Shown one piece after another: positions 1-5,248 of a stretch of 6,928 nucleotides of DNA. Position numbers and translations under genes: made by a program. This stretch comes from Myxococcales bacterium. Lineage in GTDB: Bacteria > Myxococcota_A > Polyangia > Polyangiales > Polyangiaceae. The number at the start of each line of letters is the position of its first letter. Within the stretch, counting starts at the first letter, position 1. The stretch is from the NCBI GenBank assembly GCA_023248785.1, contig JAHFDX010000198.1, forward strand, positions 1 to 6,928. Direction: 5' to 3'. The notes beneath the pieces were generated by a model. That model had not been told where the DNA came from. It searched no databases and was given only the letters and a program-made list of their open reading frames with translations.

Positions 1-530
1 GACTCGGTGCCCACTTCAACATTTGGATGATCAATCTGATGCCGCTCGTTGCGGTGATCCCGCTCTTACTACTCATCGACTCCAAGGCACTCTCCGCCTA
101 CGAACGCTCACCTGGACCCAAAGAGCAAGTTGCGGCTTGGGTGTGCGGTATCCTCGTTCTTGCGGGGCTTGTCGTAGCTTTTGGCGCGAACACCTTCCTC
201 TTTGCCCCGTGGTGGGACCAAACGGGCCTCGAGTTGTTCGGCGGACCGATGCCACATGATGCTCGCCGCGCGCTCGTCTTTTGTTTTGGTCCCATCGGTG
301 GTTGCATCGTCGCCAACTATGTCTTGTTCGCGTGGAGCGCCCGCTGCGGCAGCGAACAACCTTGGGTGTGGCGCGCCATTCTTGTCTCGCTTCTTGCCTG
401 GTTCTTGTTCGACAGCACGATGTGTTGGACGCAAGGCGCGCGATTCAACGTGCTGTCCGTCAATCTCGGAACTGTGATCGCAACCTTGCCGGCCACTTTC
501 CTTCTGCGCCGCGCGTCAACGAAGGGTTGA
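1..530 (+). CDS. Hypothetical multi-pass membrane protein, 5' end outside the window
   Basis: I do not recognise this family. The reading frame (first full codon at 3) is open to the left edge and reads LGAHFNIW before the first ATG at 27. No Shine-Dalgarno sequence precedes that ATG, so the gene probably starts outside the window; 27 (167 aa) or 39 are possible internal starts. Counting from the ATG at 27, four to five hydrophobic stretches are visible: about 1-17, 36-58, 82-103, 112-131 and 143-161. They are joined by short loops rich in Trp, Pro and charged residues, and the protein ends in a basic tail (RRASTKG). This points to an integral inner-membrane protein; no catalytic or transport motif is visible. 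The TGA stop at 528-530 lies inside a repeat (GGGTTGAAGCCTCGC), so the extreme C-terminus may have been set by repeat insertion. Function unknown; confidence that it is a real gene is moderate to good because of the coherent hydrophobic pattern. Confidence 0.62.
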   Translation, partial: LGAHFNIWMINLMPLVAVIPLLLLIDSKALSAYERSPGPKEQVAAWVCGILVLAGLVVAFGANTFLFAPWWDQTGLELFGGPMPHDARRALVFCFGPIGGCIVANYVLFAWSARCGSEQPWVWRAILVSLLAWFLFDSTMCWTQGARFNVLSVNLGTVIATLPATFLLRRASTKG

Positions 531-650
531 AGCCTCGCACTGCTCGAATTTCGCGCGAACGTCTTCGGGAAGCGGGTCCTTCTTCTGGTGCTCACCCCTC
601 GCAAGTGGGGAGAAAAGCCAAACGGGCTGAAGCCTCGCTCGCTTCAACCC
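524..650. repeat. Two-copy GGGYTGAAGCCTCGC repeat with inverted partner
   Basis: GGGTTGAAGCCTCGC at 524-538 recurs as GGGCTGAAGCCTCGC at 624-638, 14 of 15 bases identical and offset by exactly 100 bp. The sequence GCTTCAACCC at 641-650 is the exact reverse complement of 524-533 and pairs with 624-633 except for one C/A mismatch. The block therefore resembles a small cluster of REP-like palindromic units. The first copy contains the TGA stop of the upstream membrane-protein gene. The sequence between the copies (539-623) shows no ORF I can support. Confidence 0.55.
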
Positions 651-652
651 GC
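610..652 (-). terminator. Candidate rho-independent terminator of the tRNA-Val transcript
   Basis: Read on the minus strand, GGGTTGAAGC (650-641), a 7-nt loop and GCTTCAGCCC (633-624) form a 10-bp stem with one G-U wobble. An outer C-G pair and a G-U pair can extend it. It is followed by the T-rich stretch GTTTGGCTTTTCT (about 622-610). On the plus strand the wobble becomes a C/A mismatch and the T-rich tail is absent, so the hairpin is better suited to minus-strand transcription, which here is the tRNA about 25 bp upstream. The hairpin also belongs to the repeat described at 524-650, so it may have been recruited as a terminator. Confidence 0.5.
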
Positions 653-674
653 ATGAAGATCAGGGGAACCTCTG

Positions 675-746
<72 letters not shown>

Positions 747-761
747 AAGGGAGCTGAGAGA

Positions 762-788
762 GCTATCGCCGTAACTCGCTCGCGTCAA
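762..788 (-). promoter_or_regulatory. Candidate sigma-70-type promoter for tRNA-Val
   Basis: On the minus strand TTGACG (788-783) lies 15 bp before GATAGC (767-762), a weak -10 box matching at three of six positions. It would start transcription roughly 8-10 nt upstream of the mature tRNA 5' end at 746. The -35 box largely overlaps the loop of a 6-bp inverted repeat (CTCGCT 775-780, AGCGAG 788-793). The spacer is shorter than the usual 16-18 bp, so this is a tentative call. Confidence 0.28.
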
Positions 789-866
789 GCGAGCCGAACA
801 ACCGAGTAAATCCGCGCGATCGAACGACCGCTTGCCCGCGACGCTTCCTCCGCGCAGACTCGGCCC

Positions 867-1859
867 ATGCGTTTTGCCCTCACCGGCTCAACGGGCGGAG
901 TCGGAGCAGCCTTCATCGACGTTGCACTTTCCCATGCCCATTCACTCCGCGCTCTTGTGCGTGATCGAGCACACGCATCCGCTCTACAGCGCGAAGGCGT
1001 CACTCTCGTCGAAGGTGATCTCGCAAGCGATTCAGCCCTTCGTGAACTCGCAGAAGGTGCGGATGTATTCGTACACACGGCCGCGCACGTCGGCGACTTT
1101 GGCGATCGCGAACCCTTTGTCGAAGTGAACGTCCGCGGAACCGAGCGCGCCGTGCGGGCCGCTGCGAGCGCTGGCGTGCACAGATTCGTTCATCTCTCCT
1201 CTGTCGCCGTCTACGGACGACCCGATCGCGGGATCATCAACGAGCTCTACGCCCCTCGCCTCTTCGGTGCTCCTTACGAAGACACAAAGTTCCAAGCCGA
1301 GCGCGTCGCGTTTGCGCTCGGCAAAGAGCTCGGCATGGAAGTTGTTGCTCTTCGTCCCCCGGTCATTTTCGGCCCGTTCGATCGCGTCTTCGTCCCACGC
1401 GTGCTCGGCCTTCTGAAGAAAGGCCTCGCCATCGTGGTCGACGGAGGCGAAGCACCACTCAACGTCATTGATGTGCGCGATCTGTGCGATGCGATCCTGC
1501 TCGCCGCAACATCCAAACGTGCACCCGGCGAGGCATTCAACATTGCATCGTCCCCGCCACCCACAATTCGATCAGTGTTAGATACAATTGCGCGCGCTTC
1601 GCACATGCCCCTTCCGCCCAAAGGCCCGATTTCGCTTCCGTACGGCGTTGCCCTCACGCTCGCAACGGTCATCGAAGGTTCCATGGCGCACGTATCGCCG
1701 AAGAAACAACCACCGTTCTCGAGACAGCTCGTCGTGCAAATGACGAGGCGTGTCGTCTACGATTCGAGCAAGGCGCGAGAGCTTCTCGGGTGGCAGGGCG
1801 GCAAGAAACCCCTCGCGGCACTCGAGCAAACCGTACGCAACCACTTTGTGCGTGCTTAG
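867..1859 (+). CDS. NAD(P)-dependent epimerase/dehydratase (extended SDR family)
   Basis: A 330-aa cytoplasmic Rossmann-fold oxidoreductase of the usual length for extended short-chain dehydrogenases. The N-terminal nucleotide-binding motif TGSTGGVG (residues 6-13) has the extended-SDR TGxxGxxG spacing. GDL at 50-52 follows the adenine-pocket strand, and VNVRGT at 87-92 is the typical NxxGT helix motif. The catalytic set is visible as SS (111-112) in HLSSVAVYG and Y137-x3-K141 (PYEDTK). RPPVIFGP (163-170) and NVIDVRDL (199-206) are the conserved substrate-side motifs that follow. The substrate cannot be named from sequence; nucleotide-sugars and sterol- or flavonoid-like ketones are all possible in this superfamily. 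No clear Shine-Dalgarno precedes the ATG, but the Rossmann motif begins at once after it, which supports this start. The gene is divergent from tRNA-Val. Its TAG stop overlaps the TAA stop of the convergent barrel gene. Confidence 0.92.
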   Translation: MRFALTGSTGGVGAAFIDVALSHAHSLRALVRDRAHASALQREGVTLVEGDLASDSALRELAEGADVFVHTAAHVGDFGDREPFVEVNVRGTERAVRAAASAGVHRFVHLSSVAVYGRPDRGIINELYAPRLFGAPYEDTKFQAERVAFALGKELGMEVVALRPPVIFGPFDRVFVPRVLGLLKKGLAIVVDGGEAPLNVIDVRDLCDAILLAATSKRAPGEAFNIASSPPPTIRSVLDTIARASHMPLPPKGPISLPYGVALTLATVIEGSMAHVSPKKQPPFSRQLVVQMTRRVVYDSSKARELLGWQGGKKPLAALEQTVRNHFVRA

Positions 1860-3721
1860 AATCGCAACGTCAAATCCGCGCGCACGCCCTCATACGCTGG
1901 GAAAAATCTGCAAATGCCGCTAACACACCGAAGCCCCCCGCGTTGCTGGCCGGCAAAGAGGCGCACGCTCGAGTTGCTCGTGAAGCGGTAAACGATGACT
2001 CCGTTGAAATAGTAGGTCGGAAATCCAATTTGCGTCGTGTACTCGATGCCCTGCGAGAACACCCACTTCGGCGCAATCTTGAACGCGGTGTAGTGCTCTC
2101 CTTGCGTCCACGGTTGCGCGACGCCCTTGTCGCGCACGTTCTGATCTTCTTCTCGCCTCTGACGATGGCGTCCTGTCAATTCAAACGAATAGGGGCCCTT
2201 GATGTACTTTGTGAACGTGTACTGAAACGATGTCTCCCGATAATAAAATTCGCCGTTGTCCTTGTCGTTGCTACGCGCCCCCGCCGACACGAAGAGCTGT
2301 GATCGGTTGTTGTCGAACTGCCACTCAAAACCCGTGAGCCCATCGACGACCCTCGCATGCACTTCGTTCGGATCGGTACCCTTGGGAACAATCGTGTGGC
2401 CCAGTTCATCGCATCGCCCGCCTGCAATCTCGGACTTTGAATGTGCGTAGATCGCTTGACCGTACACAAAGAAGTTCTTGAGCAACTTCACGTCGACGCG
2501 ATAGCGCCCACCGTTCACACATGCGTTGAACGATCCGTACATGTTATCTTGCGTGATGAGTTCGGCCGTCGGAATGGCAGAATACGCCACCGTCGAAAGC
2601 TCGGGCGCGTAGCTAATGTCAACGCTAGCGAGCACGGGATAGAAATTGCGATAGCTCTTCACCTCGAGCGTATGCGTCGTAATGCCAACGGTCACCGTCG
2701 CGCCGGCATACACGGCGTTGCCGAAGTTGGATGCGGTTTTGTCGATCACCGAATCGAATGGTTCGCGACGCTGATACGCACCTTCGAGGTAGAACTTTCC
2801 ATGTTTCCACAAGTTCGGCACCTCAATGGAAGCGCCAAGCATGTCGACGTGGCGGGAAGCGGCGCCTGGACTGTCATTGGGTAACGTCGCTCCGAATTGT
2901 TCTTTATCGGCGGAATCGCACGAACCGAACGGCGAGGAGAGAAGCCCGTTGTCAATGATGCGTCCTTTGTCGTCGTATCTGTAGGGCGCGCATCGATCAA
3001 AGCGCACTCCGCGCACTGCCACCGTGACAGGCCATCCTCGACCAAGCTGCGCCTCTGCACCGTAGAGTCGGTCGGATCCAAACACGGGCTGCGGACCCAG
3101 CGTGGAACTCGCCAAAGCCTCCCGCAAGAACAATGTACGCGCTGTCGCTTCATCGACGCGCGACGGGTTGGCAAATCCCGCGAGAAATGTAACTGCAAAT
3201 GGATCTTTTTGCCATTGCACCTTGCCCCCGCGCAGCGTGGTGTCGACGCCAAGATCGTCGAGCTTTCTCATCGAAAGCGCAAGTCCTCGCCCAAACTGCG
3301 CGTACGCATCCCCCGCAGTCACTTCGAGGCCGGGCCGGTCGTACGTAAGCCACATTTTCGCCGGATAGACTGCGTTGCGAAATCGTGTCGACCCATCGCG
3401 CTCAACCGTCGCCGGTGTAACGCTCAAGTTGTCTCGATCCTTCGGGCGCCGCCAATACACAGACGAATCGAGCCTCATGCCCGCGGTAAATCCATACCAG
3501 CGGAGCGCGACGTTGAGTCGGTTGAGAAAACTACCGTAGCCGTAATCGAGCGGGCTCTGCCCTTCAGTCTCGCGCGCATCGAACTGCTGCGCAACGACAG
3601 ACGAGTTCGTCACGTCGAGCGTCATCGGCTTGTTGGCCACCTTGCCCACTTCCAAGGCGAACGCGCGCCCAAACACAAAGAAACCTATGATGGTTACAAA
3701 TGCCGGGGAGACTCGCCTCAC
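1856..3721 (-). CDS. Outer-membrane beta-barrel protein resembling DUF6029 family
   Basis: A 621-aa exported protein starting with GTG at 3721. The start is fixed by a perfect GGAGG at 3730-3726, 4 nt upstream, and by a GTGA overlap with the tlpA-like stop. Residues 1-22 form a signal peptide (MRRVS, hydrophobic core, cleavage after AFA). The mature part is rich in alternating aromatic/polar strands, and it ends in LTLRF, the terminal-Phe signature recognised by the BAM machinery, so an outer-membrane barrel is likely. GDAYAQFGRGLALS (137-150) and the C-terminal GGLRCVSGICRFFPAYEG stretch (595-612) fit what I recall of DUF6029 proteins; I could not run a profile search. Six cysteines occur (244, 268, 401, 437, 599, 604), an even number suited to disulfides in the periplasm or outer loops. 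Role unknown. As the last gene of an operon with two envelope thioredoxin-like lipoproteins it may act with them. It could instead be an unassigned porin-like barrel. Confidence 0.85.
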   Translation of the reverse strand: MRRVSPAFVTIIGFFVFGRAFALEVGKVANKPMTLDVTNSSVVAQQFDARETEGQSPLDYGYGSFLNRLNVALRWYGFTAGMRLDSSVYWRRPKDRDNLSVTPATVERDGSTRFRNAVYPAKMWLTYDRPGLEVTAGDAYAQFGRGLALSMRKLDDLGVDTTLRGGKVQWQKDPFAVTFLAGFANPSRVDEATARTLFLREALASSTLGPQPVFGSDRLYGAEAQLGRGWPVTVAVRGVRFDRCAPYRYDDKGRIIDNGLLSSPFGSCDSADKEQFGATLPNDSPGAASRHVDMLGASIEVPNLWKHGKFYLEGAYQRREPFDSVIDKTASNFGNAVYAGATVTVGITTHTLEVKSYRNFYPVLASVDISYAPELSTVAYSAIPTAELITQDNMYGSFNACVNGGRYRVDVKLLKNFFVYGQAIYAHSKSEIAGGRCDELGHTIVPKGTDPNEVHARVVDGLTGFEWQFDNNRSQLFVSAGARSNDKDNGEFYYRETSFQYTFTKYIKGPYSFELTGRHRQRREEDQNVRDKGVAQPWTQGEHYTAFKIAPKWVFSQGIEYTTQIGFPTYYFNGVIVYRFTSNSSVRLFAGQQRGGLRCVSGICRFFPAYEGVRADLTLRF

Positions 3722-4281
3722 CTAACCTCCGCCGTATTCGCGGTTGGACCTTGGCCGAGCGCTTTCTTCACATCCCGTTCGATGAGCTCTTCGTCGCCCG
3801 GGTTGAAGCCTTCACGAACAACGGCAATTTTGCCCGTTCGATCAATGAGCACGCTCAGCGGCATCGCCTTCTTCGGGTTGTACAGGCTTGCTACACGCGA
3901 GTCTTCGTCGAGCACGATGGGGAAGTTCAGCGAATAGCGCTCTTGAAAACCGCGAACCTCGGCCACCGTTTCCGGCCCGTCCATGGCCACGCCCACAACG
4001 ATAAATCCCTTGTCCTTGAGCTTGGTATACATCTCGCGCATGTGCGGAAAGGCCGCTTTGCACGGCTCGCAGTACGTGGACCAGAAATCGAGGAGGATCA
4101 CCTTCTTGCCAAGGTGTTCGCTCATGTGGAATGTGTTGCCAAACGAGTCGCGTGCGGTGAAATCCGGAGCGGCTGCACCGGAGGAATTGTTCGTGGGCGT
4201 ATTCCCGCTTGGGGGATCACACCCGCCGACGAACGTCAAAATCGATGCGAGGAGAAGTACAAAACGGAACATGCCGAGCAT
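3718..4281 (-). CDS. TlpA/ResA-like thioredoxin-fold lipoprotein (thiol:disulfide oxidoreductase)
   Basis: A 187-aa secreted thioredoxin-like protein. The lipobox is VGGC with acylated Cys21 after a hydrophobic signal sequence. A Ser/Asn/Gly-rich linker (about 24-37) follows, and the redoxin domain spans about 38-175. It has APDF at the domain start, DFWSTYCEPC with the redox pair C71-E-P-C74, and the cis-proline in MPLSVLIDRTG (P141). The CEPC centre and overall layout are those of TlpA/ResA/CcmG-type reductases, which act on disulfides of exported proteins or cytochrome c maturation partners; no cytochrome gene lies nearby. The downstream barrel gene begins at its stop (GTGA), so translation is probably coupled. 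It lies 70 bp after the CTYC lipoprotein gene. ATG at 4281 or at 4272 (codon 4) could be used; neither has a clear Shine-Dalgarno, and both lie in a 10-bp inverted repeat. Confidence 0.93.
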   Translation of the reverse strand: MLGMFRFVLLLASILTFVGGCDPPSGNTPTNNSSGAAAPDFTARDSFGNTFHMSEHLGKKVILLDFWSTYCEPCKAAFPHMREMYTKLKDKGFIVVGVAMDGPETVAEVRGFQERYSLNFPIVLDEDSRVASLYNPKKAMPLSVLIDRTGKIAVVREGFNPGDEELIERDVKKALGQGPTANTAEVR

Positions 4282-4302
4282 CGAAACACGACGCTCGGCA
4301 TG
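4270..4302. repeat. 10-bp inverted repeat spanning the tlpA-like start codons
   Basis: CATGCCGAGC at 4270-4279 and GCTCGGCATG at 4293-4302 are perfect reverse complements separated by 13 nt. In the minus-strand mRNA this puts the ATG at 4281-4279 at the loop/stem junction and the alternative ATG at 4272-4270 at the foot of the stem. A stable hairpin here could limit ribosome access or couple initiation to translation of the upstream gene. Confidence 0.5.
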
Positions 4303-4351
4303 GAATCAATCCCGATATGCCCAATATGCACGCGGGACGACGAGACTCTCG

Positions 4352-5110
4352 TTAGTACGTGCTCGCCGGATGCGAATCAACCCACGCGGTGAACGTCTGT
4401 GCCATCGCAAGAGTGCCCGACGAGGAGTACCCATTGATGCTCTGCAACAGCTCCATGGAACGCGCGTCGATGACGAGATTGAATGGCAATCCACCCGACG
4501 GGAAGAACGGACCCATGTTGCGCTTTCCGTCGTCGACGAACACGTTGAAGTTGACGTCGAAGTCAGCGACCCACTTGTCGAAGTCGGTCTGGGTAGCCGC
4601 CTTGCCTGCCGATGCGCCTTCAACGACCCCTTGGATAAAGGCGATTTTGGCAGCCGCGAGAGCGTCCTTCTCCTTAACGACTTCCGAGGTTTCCTTGCGG
4701 CAGTACGTGCACCAGTTGCCCGTCGCTGCAAAGACAATGACCTTGTACTGACGCATCTCCGGATCGAAGAAATTCGCCATGTTGATCGGCTGCAAACCAT
4801 TTGACTTATCGCCTCCCGGATAACCGAGGAAGCGGAAATTCTTGAGGACGCTGCCAGGGTTACGGCCACCATTGCGTGCCGTTACACCGAAGCCCTTTGT
4901 GGGATAGGCCACACCGTACGGGTTCGCCGCCGTGCTGAGGTCTTCGCCCTGCCCTGAGCCTGTGACACCGGGATCCTGGGAACCCGAGCCGTTGCCACCG
5001 GTGGTTCCCGTGGACCCGCCAGATGAGCTGCACGCGCCAACGCCTCCGATAAGGAGAGCAAACCCCAACAACCCTACGTTTCGATTCATCATCATCGTTC
5101 CACCCATCAT
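4352..5110 (-). CDS. Thioredoxin-fold lipoprotein with CTYC active site
   Basis: A protein of up to 252 aa. The signal sequence ends in a lipobox-like VGAC (C27). A Ser/Gly/Thr-rich linker (28-57) leads to a conserved-looking segment (about 63-115, including YPTKGFGV and NFRFLGYPGG) and then a thioredoxin-like core. The core has the strand KVIVFAATGNWCTYC with redox pair C134/C137 and a cis-proline candidate at P209 in GGLPFNLVID. It probably sits in the envelope as an anchored thiol/disulfide or redoxin-like protein; the exact subfamily is not recognised. Boundaries are for the longest form (ATG 5110). ATGs at 5095, 5092 and 5089 are also in frame, and GGTGGA at 5104-5099 spaces best to 5092 or 5089, giving a compact signal peptide MNRNVGLLGFALLIGGVGAC. 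It is the first gene of the minus-strand operon and is divergent from the cysteine-rich gene. A 5-bp hairpin (ACGAG/CTCGT) lies at its stop codon. Confidence 0.85.
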   Translation of the reverse strand: MMGGTMMMNRNVGLLGFALLIGGVGACSSSGGSTGTTGGNGSGSQDPGVTGSGQGEDLSTAANPYGVAYPTKGFGVTARNGGRNPGSVLKNFRFLGYPGGDKSNGLQPINMANFFDPEMRQYKVIVFAATGNWCTYCRKETSEVVKEKDALAAAKIAFIQGVVEGASAGKAATQTDFDKWVADFDVNFNVFVDDGKRNMGPFFPSGGLPFNLVIDARSMELLQSINGYSSSGTLAMAQTFTAWVDSHPASTY

Positions 5111-5119
5111 CGTTCCACA
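5090..5119. repeat. 15-bp tandem duplication at the lipoprotein start region
   Basis: CATCATCGTTCCAC occurs at 5090-5103 and again at 5105-5118, a 15-bp period with 14 identical bases. On the minus strand each unit reads GTGGAACGATGATG, so both a purine-rich ribosome-site-like element and a pair of ATG codons are duplicated in frame (5 codons). This produces five candidate start codons in one frame (5110, 5107, 5095, 5092, 5089). Confidence 0.7.
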
Positions 5120-5147
5120 TTGACCGAAATGTGCTACAGGCGTGGTC

Positions 5148-5175
5148 AGCCTAGAGGAGCGCTCGAGAACGTCAA
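5148..5175 (-). promoter_or_regulatory. Candidate promoter for the thioredoxin-lipoprotein/barrel operon
   Basis: On the minus strand TTGACG (5175-5170) and TAGGCT (5153-5148) are separated by 16 bp. The -35 box matches the sigma-70 consensus at five of six positions and the -10 box at three. Transcription would begin about 30-50 nt upstream of the candidate ATG codons. The same TTGACG hexamer is the candidate -35 of tRNA-Val. Nearby, CCGAAC (5177-5182) and GTTCGG (5188-5193) form a 6-bp inverted repeat just upstream of the -35 box, in a position where a regulator could bind. Confidence 0.32.
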
Positions 5176-5222
5176 GCCGAACCCGTGGTTCGGGAATTCA
5201 TTCGAGACGGGGCAGGAAACCG

Positions 5223-5228
5223 TATTTT
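5223..5228 (+). promoter_or_regulatory. Possible -10 box for the cysteine-rich protein gene
   Basis: TATTTT lies 20 bp before the preferred ATG at 5249 and is the best AT-rich hexamer in this GC-rich divergent region. No convincing -35 box stands 16-18 bp upstream (the best is ATTCGA/TTCGAG at about 5200-5206). The gene may therefore use an activator or another sigma factor. Weak call. Confidence 0.2.
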
Positions 5229-5248
5229 ACCGGGTGGGGTGGACAGAG

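Noticed and set aside
595..610. CCCC-N8-GGGG inverted repeat as a separate terminator
   Set aside because: Only a 4-bp stem, without a T-rich tail on the plus strand; too weak beside the hairpin at 624-650.
1484..2302. 272-codon plus-strand frame crossing the epimerase/barrel junction
   Set aside because: It overlaps two convincing coding regions, has biased Arg/Ala/His composition and no recognisable motif; open frames of this length are common by chance in GC-rich DNA.
3800..3810. GGGTTGAAGCC match to the 524-538 repeat inside the tlpA-like gene
   Set aside because: It codes in frame (minus strand) for the conserved-looking GFNPG stretch and has no inverted partner; treated as a chance match.
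2897..3937. 346-codon open frame on the plus strand opposite the barrel and tlpA-like genes
   Set aside because: It runs antisense to two well-supported genes, is rich in Arg/His/Ser as expected from a shadow frame, and has no domain motif or ribosome site.
3983..4804. 273-codon plus-strand frame over the two thioredoxin-like genes
   Set aside because: It is antisense to genes with intact CxxC and cis-Pro motifs and shows only shadow-frame composition.
5120..5148. TTGACC as a -35 box for the cysteine-rich gene
   Set aside because: There is no acceptable -10 box at 16-18 bp (the best is TGGTCA), and the leader would be over 90 nt. TGACC/GGTCA here form an inverted repeat, but only 5 bp long.
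5120..5248. N-terminal extension of the cysteine-rich protein from ATG 5120
   Set aside because: It would place 43 residues before a standard signal peptide, lies across the divergent promoter region and overlaps the duplicated start region of the opposite gene.
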